64,000 bases of DNA from Cyanophora paradoxa (GCA_004431415.1 QPMI01000689.1:50723-114722); one strand, 5' to 3'. Counted from the first letter of the stretch, positions 45,101 through 56,945 are shown. Notes: generated from the sequence alone by a model not told the origin. Numbers and translations: made by a program.

Positions 45101-48100
45101 TCAATAATGCTACTACACCATTGGTGGTTGCTAAGTTCATCCCTGTTACTTGTAGTTCCTGAGTCTTGATAAGTAGTTTATTATCATCTCTTGGTATTGG
45201 GTTTGAAGGGTCTTCCACAAATCCGTAGAATTGATGAAGATACCATCGTAAATTATATAGTTCCTCGGCTGTGAAGGCTCTTGTAAAACAATAGAATTCG
45301 CACAGGTCGAATTTTGAGTATTGACTTCCCAAATATACATACTTTACATCATTTCGAGGCAGGTGAGAACCATTTGATATTGAGAAGGTCTGTCTCTCTT
45401 TCGCATTAACGCCCACTTTTACGGATGTGCTTGTGATTGTGATGTCATAGATTGTCCAAGAATCTACTTCGTCAATTGTGAGTGGAACCCTGAAAGTAGA
45501 TTGGTCTAATTTACTGATGTTCAAAACGAAACCATCACCCCATTGACCTTTGGAAATACTCCAAATTTGCCCATTACTACCAAGTGTAGAAGACCCATCA
45601 AACTGTAAAATAGGTTCAAGCGGTTCAGCATTTCTTAACTTAATCACAAATGCGACAGTTATTCCTCCACTGAAATCGATGGTTTCATAGCCTGCTGAAT
45701 TTGTAGAAGTGAAGGAATAACGGAAAGTAGAGAAGCTATTGGTGTCTGCTACATCATAGTAGGGTTTGTTATTAGGACCTCCTGAGTTTCTGAATACTAC
45801 ACTTCCTGACTGTATCAGTTTTTGAATAACATTAGCATTTGCTTTATTAACAAGCTCATAGACCAGTACATTATTTTCCCAAGCATCATCCAAACTCGCA
45901 TTAAATCTTAGAAGGCAATGAGACAAACCCCCAACATCGAAATTTAAGAAGTTTAAAGGGGCTCTTGAAATCTCATTGTTCCCTATAACAATCTTATCCT
46001 TTACCTCCAGTTCTCTATTGACTGTAAGATCACCTGTAATGGTGCCACCTGTCAATGGTAAATATTTAGCAAGTTCAGCATCAAGCTCAGTCTCTGTCAC
46101 ATAGGGTATTAATGCTGCTGCCAGTGTTGTGGCATATTCAGTTTCTGTTACATAATCATTGAGTATAGTAGTTAATTCGGTTCCATCTATGTAATTCTTA
46201 TTTTCTAAATAATCCTCTGTGACCACTCGTGATATATTTTCGTTGTGAATGTTTTTTGCTGCTGCTCTCTGATTTATTTCTAAAACACCTTGCTTATCAA
46301 CATCATTATAGTTCGTTTTCTTCCACCCTATCTCACATTGCTTGTAATCGTCTCGATCTCCAACTAAATCATCAGGTAAGAGCCGTTCTCGGCTAAATAT
46401 TAGCTTTGGTCTTGATCCATCAAAAGCGCTAACATCAGTCACATTAATCTGAAGAGTCGCATCTTTGTCTACATAATTAATTGGATTGGCTGGAAGAGAT
46501 GGTATAGGTGGTAATGTTGCTGTCATTGGGATGTCGTCAGGGTAGTAACTTGTTAAATAGATACCTGGTTTGGTGTCTTTTATTTCAACACCTCCACCAG
46601 CTGCCACTAAATTAACTCTTGTAGGTGGTCTAATATAGAGTTCGCCTTCCATTGTGGTTCCAGCATTAATTCCGTGGCGATTGACATAATATGTATCTAA
46701 TAGTAATCGTTCTTCTGTGTCTATATTTTTATACAGACTCACACCATGTAGCCCATCATTCACAGCATTACCTGCTGATGCGAAAGTAGGTTGCTGGTCG
46801 ATTTCATCCCAATCGTGTCTGTGGTCTTCTGGTGGGAACAATTCTGGTACATCAATTTCGTCCCAAGTGTGTCTATGGTCTGCTGGTGGAAAGTCTTCTG
46901 GTATTCCATCGATTTCTCCCCAATCATGCCTATGATCCACAGGCGGAAATCTATCAGGTTTATTCTCGATTTCGTCCCAATCATGGCCATGGGGATCAGG
47001 TGGATATGTTTGTGGTTTATTTCGAATGTCCTCCCAATCCACTATGAAATCGAATAGATCAGGTGCGAAACCATCAGGTAAAAGCTGCTCATCAAAAGGC
47101 TCGTAGCGATCATAAGTTACAAGATTTGGGTCGAAACCATCTGGTAAGACATTATCCTCTTCAAATCGCCTATCTTCAAGAGGTATAACATTTACATCTG
47201 GTGATAAAAGCTCCTCAGCTGGTTGTTTGTAATCTGTAAATACTGGTTTGTTTCTGACTTTTTCCCAGCTAACTATGTGCTGCCCAAAGGCTACATTTTC
47301 CTCTGCTGTGTATTCCCTCCCAGGTTGCTTCTTTGGTGTAAGGTCAGGTGGATCCCACGGAAGCGGAAAGGGACAGGAACAGGACCGTAATGCTCAAAGA
47401 TTTCCCTTATAGTTTTCTCACTGACAAGCTTTTCACCATTGGCATACACATTGCTTCCATGGATATTTCGCCACTGCCTCGTCCTGATTCCAAGGTCTTT
47501 TGTGTTTGTGACCAAAGGTAAAAGGTGCCTATCCATTTCGACAAGATCAGGGTGTAAATGGATTGCTACTGGTTGAGTGGGGCTGCTGTTGATGGTAATT
47601 GATGGCTTTTTCTGGTGGACATCATTTGGAGTAAAAAACCCAAACGGCTCATTCCTCGCAAAGTCATATGTAATATCCTTGGGTATACATCATTAGTTGA
47701 ACAGACTTGATTCGTGTTCTGGAAATGGCCCACTTGTAATACTTGGGAACCTCTGTTTTTGTGGTGCTGCCCTCATTATAAATTCTTAAACCTGTGTTCT
47801 GTTTGCCCTGCTCATCTTGTACATTGAAAATCAAACGGCCACTATCACACCTTGATGGTATGTCTGGATGGGTTCCACTTGGTTTGAGTTTTCTCGGTCT
47901 CCTTCTGGTTGCCTTGATCTCTGCTACTTGATTGGCTTTCACATTGCCCAAACTAAAAGCTATACTGACATCCTCCTTGTCTGGATCGGTCTGATTTAAG
48001 GACAGGGCATGCTCCCTTGATTGAGTCTTTGAAGAACCGTCAGAGCTGTGGTCGATTGATATTGAACCTTTAACTTTTATATTATCAAAGTTCACATGCT

Positions 48101-48161
48101 TTGTGCTGCTGGAATTATCATCTTGAATTGTTTCCAGATTAGGGGGGTAATTAAAGCTCAT
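39120..48161 (-). pseudogene. Giant LamG-type fibre gene, about 3,000 codons with two frameshifts near the N-terminus
   Basis: The N-terminal head (48161 to about 47664, MSFNYPPNLETIQDDNSSST) is nearly the same as in element 1. Frame breaks occur near 47670-47700 and near 47385 (one base lost in a C/T run). After that a single frame is open to 39120. The body carries HxHDWDEI repeats, YLPLTGGTITG repeats, a ladder of PLTASNVVQ-x-WIA repeats (about 43620-43860 and 41560-41700) and six lectin-like domains. Each of these ends in AEII-x-(F/Y)NRAL-x-x-x-EK-x-x-x-RYY-x-x-x-KYG or a variant, the LamG/concanavalin-like signature. There is no S74 chaperone. If the two breaks are sequencing errors the protein is intact. 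Confidence 0.75.
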
Positions 48162-48204
48162 GGCTTTTACTATATGGATTTATAAAATTCCTTATAAGTA
48201 TTAG

Positions 48205-49755
48205 ATGCCTCACAAAATAGTCCTTAGTTTGTCAGGTGGCGGGGCAAGGGGCATTATCATTACCAGACTGCTCAAAGAAATCGAAAATCGAACTGGCAGG
48301 CGAATCATTGACCTTGTGGATCTTGTTAGTGGAACTTCCACGGGTGGGATCATTGCCATTGGGTTGAACATCAGGCATCCAGATAGGGCAGGCGAACCCA
48401 AACTCACAGCCAGTGATTTACATAATATTTACCTCACTCAGCTGCCCTTGATTTTCGCGAATCCTCGAAATATAATCGAAAATGCCCTTTTTAACACCAA
48501 GTATGATGTGGCTCCTTTAGAAAGCGCGATCAATTCTGTTACTGGCGAATCCCTCATTCAGGATTCTCTGAAGGACATTGTGATTACTTCGTTTGATACT
48601 CAGTACATGAAACCTATATTTATCACAAACGATAACAACTACAACTTTCTGCCCTGTAAAATAGCAGCAAGGGCTACCTCTGCTGCTCCCACCTACTTTT
48701 CTCCTGTGAGTATAGTTGATTTTAATCGAGGGGTAACTGCTTGCCTTATTGATGGTGCTATTTCAGGAAACAATAACCCAAGTGTGTGTGGCTATAGCCA
48801 TGCGAGGAAGATTTACAGTGATGATGATGACATTATAGTTATAAGCATCTCTTGTGGTGAGGTAGACCCATATTTAGAGTCTGATTATTTCGGCTATGGT
48901 TATGAGACTGTGAACAGTTGGGGCATTCTCTCATGGATTGCCTCAACAGATGGAAGCCCATTGATTAACATGCTCATGGCAGCAAGTGAGCTGTCAGCTC
49001 TTGACAAGATGGAGGAGTTGCTGCCTTACAACTACGATCAGGATTATGGGAGGTACTATAGGCTATCTGTTCCTCTTCCAAATCACATAGTCAAGTCCCT
49101 TGATGATACCTCTAAAATCCCCGACATGCTTTCGTTCACTGAGACATACATAGCAGCAAACAACACCATGATTAATAAGCTTTGCGATTTGCTGGTAGCA
49201 AACTATGAATTAAAGAACCCATCAAAAGCATACATCTCTTCCACTCTCACCCTGTCACCACCTTTGGATGCTAATTGGTACAAACTTGCTGATGATGCCT
49301 TTACTGCCTCCTCCTCTGTGACAGGTAAAGAGCCCCACATGGCTCGACCTTCATCATTTGGCTGGGAAGCTGGGGCATTTGCTCCAGAGCAGATATGGGA
49401 GACCCCACTGAGTACCTTCAAGTTGCGTTCCCATACACTTTTGAACTCTCTTCAGTGGTTGCCTATGGGTCAGGGACACCAATGCTTTATAAAGACTTTC
49501 AATGTGGCTACATCAACTAATGGGGTCAACTGGTCTTTTATTCGAGCCGAAGGGCAGAACAAAACATTTGTTTGTGAGAATATAAACAATGCTAATAATT
49601 CCGGCGATGTAGCTTTATTAAATGGTTACCCTCTCACCATCAAGGATGCTTTCTACATAGGGTTCTCTTTGAGAATCAAGTATGTTCGCATTTATCCCTT
49701 GTTTATGTCAATGCTCCACAATGAGAGTCGATTTACAGGTGCGTTTATTCGATAA
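48205..49755 (+). pseudogene. Patatin-discoidin protein, element 2 copy, with C-terminal frameshifts
   Basis: The lipase half is intact and almost identical to that of element 1 (LSGGGARG, GTSTGG, DGA). In the discoidin half the frame shifts near 49405 (a C run one base shorter), returns near 49480 (a T lost in GCTTTAT) and shifts again near 49700, so that the reading changes between INSIDE and matching segments. The stop at 49753 coincides with the original one by chance of compensating shifts. The opposing minor capsid gene overlaps its end, as in element 1. Confidence 0.75.
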
Positions 49756-50677
49756 ACTCGAGCTGAAAAGAATTGTCAATTCCATTCATGTCAATGATGT
49801 CACCAAAGTAGTCTTTGAACTCAACTGTTAGTTCTCTCACCACCAGATGTCGGTCATTAATTCGAATAAACTCCCATGTTCACCATTATAGTAAACATAG
49901 CCTCCTATATCCTTGCTTAATTGGAGTCTCAGTATGGCGCCTTGGTTTTGTGGCTGTGATTTTGGACTATATTATGTCTGCTGGCAAAGGGAGCAAGTTC
50001 TTTGACATGTAAATAAAGGTACTGCTCAGCATTCATATCTGCCATCTTATTGCTGTAATAAACATATCTAAGAGGTGTGGATGAAAGTCTGGATCCCGAA
50101 AAGGTAGTTCCCACAAGGGGTGATTGAGTGTGATAGGTTTGCCATCATACTTTAGAAAATTCTCAGGGCGATATGGAGATTGAGAGGGCGAATTGTCATC
50201 CATAAATGAAGACTGGAACTCAGTTGAGCTTAACCCCAGAAGCTTACCAATACGCTTATTGCTTGCTCTTATACGGAAAAATCGGTTACTGTAGAACTCC
50301 ACTTTATAAGTGGTTGGATTGTAGAATAATTTGAATTCGAAAGCAACTGTTTTTCCTGCTATAGTTTCCTCATAGAACACATAGTTCAATCCATAGTTGT
50401 ATGGTTGGGTGACCCCAAAATGACCCTGATTGATATAACCGGTTGGCAGAGGAGAGATGTTGTAAGTTACTGTTTCAGTGACAGAACTATCCTGATAGGT
50501 GAATTCCACTATTAAATGATCTGTTCCCACACTATTGTAAATGCTGTTTGGAATTTCTGCGTAAATGATCCTACACTCTCGAGGTCTCTCTACTGGTGTT
50601 GTGAGGGCAACCCTGTAAGAGTTTTCGGTTTCACCTTGGCTGCGATCCCTGCTATCAACATTGACAAGCCGGTTCAT
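49745..50677 (-). pseudogene. Second minor capsid protein, element 2 copy, frameshifted
   Basis: Starts MNRLVNVDSRDRSQGETENS and matches the 310-aa protein of element 1 to about residue 190. A frame break near 50090-50110 moves the reading to another frame (RLSSTPLRYVYYSNKMADMN), with at least one more change near 49940 before the shared end FQLEFIE. Confidence 0.65.
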
Positions 50678-50706
50678 TTTAATATATGAATATAGATAAA
50701 AGGAGA

Positions 50707-51715
50707 ATGCCCGTGGACTACATTGAGGTGAGCTCTTTTAATACAATCTCTGGTGACGGTCCTACTTCAAGCTTTGTAGCTCGACTTCCAAACATATATG
50801 AGAATGTGAGGGCTGTCAGGCTGGTCTCGGCCGAATTTTATAATAGTATCCCTATGGTGAGTGGTGAAACGCAACCAGGGATATTACAATTGATAATTCA
50901 TTCAGCATTTTTTGGAGTGAAGAATTCGATGGTGCTGGCATTGATGGCATTCCAACTACTCGACCAGCGGCCGGCTTTGAACCTTGGAAGCAATTAATCA
51001 TAAGTCGCAAAAACCCATTCAAAGCCACCAGCAATTGGTAAATGTAATTAATGCGAAATTCGATGATAGAGAGCCGGAACCATCTATTCGCTGTAAATGG
51101 GATGAGTCACTAAAACGAATTATATTCCACTCAGAGAAACCTTTCTATCTAGCCTTCTCTGTTGCTGGAAATCCAAACCAGAAAACGATCCAAAAGTTAC
51201 TGAGCGCTGCCCGATTGCTTGGTCTTGATCCCGGAAGATATGGAAATTCCCCAATCCAATCACAGGTTTATAATGCTCTTACTGATGGCATCTTTACTGG
51301 TGAACGGGTGAATGGTATTATATCTTCGTTTGAGCCTGAAAAGACCAGGGACAGTGTTTTATTTGTCAGAGTAAAAGAGTTGGGTGATCTGGTTCAGTGT
51401 GGGGATGGTCTCCTGACTGGTTACTTCCATAAAATAGTGGTTCCTGACAAGGACTACGGTGAGCATGTGGTTTACAATTCGACAGAATCCCACCCACTTT
51501 ACAAATACTATAACAAAAAAATGAGTTTGTCTACATTCTCTGTGGATATAGTAAATGCTATAAACGAACCAATTGATTTTGAGGGTCAACCTGTCCACCT
51601 CACATTTGAAATTCGCTATGGGGACGAGCCAGCAGGTGACCCTCTCTATGAATACTTTAAGATGCGGATGTCGCAAAGTCATCCAACATATCCGGTCATT
51701 GCGAGTTTCGGGTAA
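50707..51715 (+). pseudogene. Minor capsid/penton-like protein, element 2 copy, frameshifted
   Basis: Starts MPVDYIEVSSFNTISGDGPT as in element 1. The frame is lost near 50880 (a shortened G run) and again near 51010 (around CAAAAACCCATTC). From there to 51715 the protein matches the 336-aa homologue to its end (PVIASFG). Confidence 0.7.
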
Positions 51716-51769
51716 ACACAAGGATCATTCGTAATTTTTTTATGTTACAGTATAATAAAAGCGAAAATC

Positions 51770-53135
51770 ATGGATATTACGTCGACCCTCCAGCGCCTTT
51801 CGTTGAAAGAAGCCCTAACAACCCAGAGGAGGCCAAGGCCTTCTTTCTGGATAACTCCCTTATGCTTGGTCTTGAATCCAAGTCTAAGCCCGTTCTTGTT
51901 GTTGTGAACCCGAGCAATACTTTTGAAAATAATGTTGGAAATCGCATTTCATTCAAACTCCCTCGCTACAATTCTGTGGCAAACTCGAACTTGCCTTTGA
52001 CCTTCCAGCTATCACTTTTGGTGATGCTGATCTTGTTCGAAATGGATACACTCGCCCAGTTGGTGCTTTGGTTCAGCGACTTGAAATTACCTATGGGTCA
52101 TACACCTACCATATCCCTTCTGATTTCCTTGCTCATTTCCCTCTTGTCTATTATAGTGAGGACCAACTTGCCAAAAAGAAGCGGTCAATGGGTATGCTTC
52201 ACGGCATCCCCGCCCATGGAACCAACCGACTTGGTGGTTCTTTCTTCGTCGAAATTCCTGTGCCTTGGCTAAACCACTACCTACCTCTTGGTGCTCTGTC
52301 TGGTGAAATGGTAGTAACTGTTTGGTTCAAGGATGTAGGGAAGGGTTATGTTGAGACTTCTTATGGTGGTCGTACTCTTCCTAAGGCTGGGGACACAGCC
52401 ATTGATGGGGACAAGGACGATGGGCTTGGCGTCGCACCTGCTGAATCTGTGCTGGCACATGTTGGCCAAAACATCACCACTTTCAATCTTGGTGCGCCAA
52501 ACGTTGAAATTAAAATTACTTCTCCTCGCCTTTATATGTATGCTGTTAATGTGTCTGATGAGCTTTTCGCTACTGTTATTGAGAAGGTAAAGACAACTGG
52601 CATGGCTATCCCTGCTCTGGATATTGGATTTGTGGATGTCAGTGATTTGAAAGCCAAGGGCGGCGCCCAGCCCAATCGAGTTAACCTCTCCCAAATCTCA
52701 GGTCTTGTTTATGCTCTGCTTGTTTCAGTTCGTGATAACGCTAATGTTGACAAAGCAAATGTTCCCACAGTGTACTTAAGACCTACTCCAACTCCAAAGA
52801 GATCACATTCACAATTGAGATAAACGCCAGCGACTTTTTGCCACTGAGCCAATTTCGCTCCTCAAAGGTGCTGAGCTGATTGCTGATGTCTTCAAATGCT
52901 CTAATATGGATAAGGTTGCTGATCGCTATGTTCTTTCGGGTATGAGTTTCTGTCTTGATGGTGAGAAGGCAATTCGCAATATTGCCCAGTCTGGCTATGT
53001 TGACCTGACCAATTCTTCATCTTCATTCCTCACTCTCTACATGCCCACTGACAAGGCAATTGATGTCAATGTTCGCGCTCTCATGCATAGTTTCATTATT
53101 GTGACAAGGACGGCTTGAGGCGAATCAATCTATAA
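51770..53135 (+). pseudogene. Major capsid protein, element 2 copy, with at least four single-base frameshifts
   Basis: Starts MDITSTLQRLSLKEALTTPE in the same leader context as element 1. Breaks are seen near 51972 (TTT reduced to TT), near 52770, near 52828 (GG reduced to G) and at about 53101 (GTT reduced to GT). Between them the protein is highly similar, including FFVEIPVPWLN and LPLGALSGEMVVTVWF. All four losses fall in short base runs. Confidence 0.8.
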
Positions 53136-53188
53136 ACCATATTCAGTCACATCGTATTATTTTTATCTGGTTCTTTATAGAAGGAAGC

Positions 53189-53970
53189 ATGGGCGACTTG
53201 GACGAATTTAATGCTGGTGAGATGATAAATCCCCCTTTCCGCGTTTTGGCAATTGGCAAATCTGCTACTGGTAAATCAGAGGCTGTAAAGTACTGGCTCA
53301 AGCAGCTTCATGATGCCAAAAAGATTGATGTCGTTTTGGTGGTGAGTGGAACAAGCTTTAATCATTTCTGGGATAAGGTGGCCACATTACAATTGGGGAA
53401 ATGGGACGCCCCTTACATTGCTAAATTGCTGGATGAAAGGCAAGAGAAAATAGAAAAAGGGAACCTGTTAACCAATTATGTGTTGTTTTGGACGACCTTA
53501 TTGACAACGAAATAGTAGATTTGACCCGAGATAAAATAATCGGAAGTCTTTACAGTCGTGGTAGACATTCGAAAATATCTATTATCTGTATCACACAAAA
53601 GCTAAGGAAAGTCTCATCAACAATTCGCGTCAACTCAGATTATGCTATGTTCCTAAGCGCTGCCAATAGAAAGGAGCTTGAAGCCATTGAGGAAGAATAC
53701 AATATAATGCGGGACAAAGATGTTTTCTATAAAATGTTTGAAGAATATGTACATTCCTATCAGTTTCTAATTTGGTCATCTGCCGATTATTCTGTGAAAT
53801 ATTTCGTAGATAAAGCGGATTTGGTCAAAGATTTCCCATTTCCACGGTTCCACAGGAAGCCAAAGAAGAAAGAAGATGAGCTTAAACCACCAGAGAAAGA
53901 AGAAGGGCGAAAAGAAGTGAGAAGCCAAGTTCATAGTAATAAGTTAATGCGATATAAACGCGGTCTATAA
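53189..53970 (+). pseudogene. Packaging ATPase, element 2 copy, with one frameshift
   Basis: Walker A IGKSATGKS and the C-terminal ITQKLRKVSST region match element 1. One base is missing from a G run at about 53460 (GGGG reduced to GGG), just before the Walker B segment VVLDDLID. Otherwise intact from MGDLDEFN to MRYKRGL. Confidence 0.8.
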
Positions 53971-53998
53971 AAATATCTCTCACTTTAATAAAGACACA

Positions 53999-54733
53999 AT
54001 GCCCCCCAAACGCAAAATAGGCATCCCTGCTGGGGCTGTTGGTTATTCAGGCGGTGGTAACAATGGCTCCATTAACACAGACCCGCTTAAATTCAATGGA
54101 ATGAATGAGGTTAAGCCATCACAGCAACAAGAGGATCCCCTTAATGCCGCCTATGAGGAATCTTTTGATGACAAAGCCCCACAGACGTCCACCAGTGATC
54201 AGCTCAACATCTCCCCTGAAGCTTCTAAAATGAAGGCTGTGGGTGAGGGTGCCAGGCGAATTATAGGTGCTGCTGATGACAAAGGTCTTGGGCTCCAAGA
54301 TCTATCACTCACTCGCAAAGGTGAGGGTCTCAGTAAAGAATCCGACAAGGTTATCCAGTCTATGGCGGGTGAAGTCACATACAAGACTGCTCCCACCCAG
54401 AATATTCATAGAGTTCCCAAGGCTCAATGGGACGAGATGACTGCCAAGCTTAAAGATCTGGAAGCCAAATCAAGTGCCTTAGAGCAATATGTAACTGAGA
54501 AGAGAGAGAGATCCAAACTCAAGGAGATGCTAAGAAAGGAGGTGTTCAAAATGGGGATCACTGGGATTCCAGATAAACAGTTTATTGCCAAGAAAGAGAA
54601 CCAAATTGATGAGCAAGCTGTTGATGAAATGAAAACAAAGACCCAAAAGGGGACTATTGAGCCAGGTGCTACAAAGGCTGAGGTGGACAAAGGTGTAGCC
54701 CCCACAGTGTATAAACGACGGGTTTGGCTTTGA
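53999..54733 (+). CDS. Conserved 244-aa coiled-coil protein, element 2 copy
   Basis: Same length and termini (MPPKRKIGIPAGAVGY to YKRRVWL) as the element 1 protein at 15712-16446, with only scattered substitutions. The leader CTTTAATAAAGACACA before the ATG matches the proposed late promoter pattern. Intact frame amid broken neighbours. Confidence 0.72.
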   Translation: MPPKRKIGIPAGAVGYSGGGNNGSINTDPLKFNGMNEVKPSQQQEDPLNAAYEESFDDKAPQTSTSDQLNISPEASKMKAVGEGARRIIGAADDKGLGLQDLSLTRKGEGLSKESDKVIQSMAGEVTYKTAPTQNIHRVPKAQWDEMTAKLKDLEAKSSALEQYVTEKRERSKLKEMLRKEVFKMGITGIPDKQFIAKKENQIDEQAVDEMKTKTQKGTIEPGATKAEVDKGVAPTVYKRRVWL

Positions 54734-54761
54734 GAAAAAATAAACGTTTTTTCTATTATAA

Positions 54762-54992
54762 ATGGATGATACCATCAGTCTGGTTGAGTTCACCGTTGAT
54801 AGTCCTGTTAGTGAGAGTTATATTAAGAGCGCTGTAGCAAACCAAAAACGATACAGGGAAGACCCAGAATATAGAGAGTTTAAGAAACAGCAAGCCTTGG
54901 CATCATATTATCGCCGAAGGGCACAAAAAGATGTTGTGAGGCCTATAGGGAGGCCAATTAAACATTATTTGACCACTGAGAGCAGCAACTGA
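54762..54992 (+). CDS. KYRE/AT-hook protein, element 2 copy, 76 aa
   Basis: MDDTISLVEFTVDSP, then QKRYREDPEYREFKKQQALA, YYRRRAQ and IGRPIKHYL. Orthologous to the 81-aa protein of element 1 at 15188. Intact. Confidence 0.7.
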   Translation: MDDTISLVEFTVDSPVSESYIKSAVANQKRYREDPEYREFKKQQALASYYRRRAQKDVVRPIGRPIKHYLTTESSN

Positions 54993-55017
54993 GTTATTTT
55001 GTCCTGTTACTTGTAAG

Positions 55018-55284
55018 ATGTGGCAATGGCTCCAACAATTGCTGGATATGTTTCATATACATGTGACCAGCAATTATAAGTGTAGCTGTTGTGATACTAC
55101 TATTGACGTCAGCATTGGATCTTCCTCCCCAAGTGGATCCAGGAGTGGGTCTCCCTATGATGTGGTGCGCTCAACTGAGGGGCAAAGGGTAAGCTTGGAG
55201 AGCATTGAAGAGGTGACAGGGGAGCAATTTGCTCAGGCTGTAAGCAGCGCTTGGAATGAGTACCAAGGAAACCGTCTACATTGA
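55018..55284 (+). CDS. CCDTTI protein, element 2 copy, 88 aa
   Basis: Head MWQWLQQLLDMFHIHVTSN with CSCCDTTIDV matches the element 1 protein at 15417. The Ser/Gly-rich tail is not conserved. Intact frame. Confidence 0.6.
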   Translation: MWQWLQQLLDMFHIHVTSNYKCSCCDTTIDVSIGSSSPSGSRSGSPYDVVRSTEGQRVSLESIEEVTGEQFAQAVSSAWNEYQGNRLH

Positions 55285-55289
55285 ACACA

Positions 55290-55526
55290 TTATCTGCCAT
55301 CAGGGAAGGGGCTAATCTCATTTCCAAGCATGAGGAGATCGTTTGATATTTTTTGTAAAGCTGCTTTGATATGTGGAGACAGGGGGGCTATTCGATGACC
55401 AAGGTTGTACAGTTCTATAGAGACGCGATGTATGGAGTCACTCAATTCAGGGCTTGGAGACGTCAGCGCCAAATATGAGAGTTCAAAGGAGACCTCTACA
55501 AGGCGAGTATGGATGGGAGTTGTCAT
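55290..55526 (-). CDS. Possible small helical protein, 78 aa
   Basis: MTTPIHTRLVEVSFELSYLA and a following heptad-like Leu/Ile pattern (ISNDLLMLGNEI) look protein-like. No homologue is seen in element 1. It is followed by an about 1.2-kb non-coding stretch. Support is composition only. Confidence 0.3.
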   Translation of the reverse strand: MTTPIHTRLVEVSFELSYLALTSPSPELSDSIHRVSIELYNLGHRIAPLSPHIKAALQKISNDLLMLGNEISPFPDGR

Positions 55527-55722
55527 AATAATCTACTTTTAGGCAGCATAAAAATGCGAAAGGGGCGGCTCTGCGTAGAGCTTGATGAGAGCTTCACAGG
55601 AAAAAAAAGAGCGCTCAAAACGGCCAATCTGGTGCCGAGATATTCGCGTTTGAAGTTCCTTAAGTGGCTCTAATTGAAAGTTTTAGAAACATTCTTATAG
55701 AGCTCTATAAGGAAATAGCTGC

Positions 55723-55902
55723 GCAATCTCAGCGTTGCGCGGCCATACAAGGAGCAATCTCAGGCTTGCGCAGCCACACACTGAGCAATCTCCGGCTTGC
55801 GCGGCCATACAAGGAGCAATCTCAGCGTTGCGCGGCCATACAAGGAGCAATCTCAGGCTTGCGCAGCCACACACTGAGCAATCTCAGGCTTGCGCAGCCC
55901 GC
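55723..55902. repeat. Tandem array A, 31-bp units, almost six copies
   Basis: Units begin CAATCTCAGGCTTGCGCAGC or a close variant (GCGTTGCGCGG), and end CACACACTGAG or CATACAAGGAG; two unit types alternate. GCGCAACGC-like inner symmetry. No unique spacers, so not a CRISPR. Confidence 0.8.
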
Positions 55903-55904
55903 GT

Positions 55905-56060
55905 GTATATGTATATGATATATATGAAAAAAAAAACAAGTTTTGGTAAAAACTACAGCGCCGTGATCGCCATGACGCGGCGAGTCCGGAAAGCTATGAT
56001 ATATATATATGTCATGTGACATTATGATATATCATATACATATATCATTATGGTATATAC
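55905..56060. repeat. AT-rich cassette, copy 1 (second copy 56401-56550)
   Basis: An about 150-bp segment follows each tandem array almost unchanged. It comprises TATATGTATATGATATATAT, an A run, ACAAGTTTTGGTAAAAACTA, GCGCCGTGATCGCCATGACG, and a TATATAT/GTCATGTGACAT end. Each copy with its upstream 31-bp array forms a two-part module, repeated twice. Confidence 0.75.
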
Positions 56061-56152
56061 AAGTCGCTCAAATTGAAGTCTTATAAGGTCTTATAAGAGT
56101 TGTCTTATAGAATTCTTTTCTAAAATCTTATATGGTCTTATAAGATTTAATG

Positions 56153-56390
56153 TGCGTACCGTAGCGCAGTACGCAAGCCACTTTGCGTACCGTAGCGCCG
56201 TACGCAGCCCACTGTGCGTACCGTAGCGCAGTACGCAGGCCACTGTGCGTACCGTGGCTCAGTACGCAAGCCACTGTGCGTACCGTAGCGCAGTACGCAA
56301 GCCACTGTGCGTACCGTAGCGCAGTACGCAGGCCCTGTGCGTACCGTAGCGCAGTACGCAGGCCCCTGTGCGTACCGTGGCTCAGTACGC
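56153..56390. repeat. Tandem array B, 31-bp hairpin units, eight copies
   Basis: Each unit is TGCGTAC, a 9-base centre (CGTAGCGCA or CGTGGCTCA), GTACGCA and an 8-base spacer such as AGCCACTG. The 7-bp arms are perfectly complementary in nearly every unit. It lies before the second AT-rich cassette. The 55527-56708 stretch holds only these arrays and cassettes. Confidence 0.8.
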
Positions 56391-56708
56391 GCGAACGTAC
56401 ATATGTATATGATATATATGAAAAAAACAAGTTTTGGTAAAAACTATAGCGCCGTGATCGCCATGACGCGGCGAGTCCGGAAAGCATGTTATATATATAT
56501 GTCATGTGACATCATAATATATCATATACATATATCATTATGGTATATACATTTGGTATATGCGAAACTGAAAATATTCGTAGCTCGTCACCAGATCATC
56601 GTAAGGCTATGATGTTGGAGTCTATAAATATCTACTTTGTACGAGGAATCCAACGGTGATAGCGGCAAGGAGTGAATCGGTGATTTTAAGATGGGGTACT
56701 TACAATTT

Positions 56709-56945
56709 TCATGACTTTCTCCAGCTAAAATTTGCTTTGTGGAGTAGGGCATACCCCTCCATGCCATAGTTATCACATATGATGTTCTCATATGCCTCCA
56801 TCAATCTGCGCAATTCTTTACTTTTCTGGGGGTTGATGTCTTGGGGGGACTTCCTATACTCATCATAATACTGCTGCCTGACTGCCTCCCACAGTTCAAC
56901 CATGTCCTCAAGGGGGATGTCATCATAGCTGCTATCTGAGTCCAT
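56709..56945 (-). CDS. Small acidic protein, 78 aa
   Basis: Starts MDSDSSYDDIPLEDMVELWE and is helical and charged (KELRRLMEAYENII). Good amino-acid composition, but no recognised family and no element 1 counterpart. It lies upstream of the G-tract region. Confidence 0.4.
   Translation of the reverse strand: MDSDSSYDDIPLEDMVELWEAVRQQYYDEYRKSPQDINPQKSKELRRLMEAYENIICDNYGMEGYALLHKANFSWRKS

Noticed and set aside
55723-56390. Regular 31-bp repeats as a possible CRISPR array
   Set aside because: There are no unique spacers between identical repeats, the context is a eukaryotic element and there are no cas genes.
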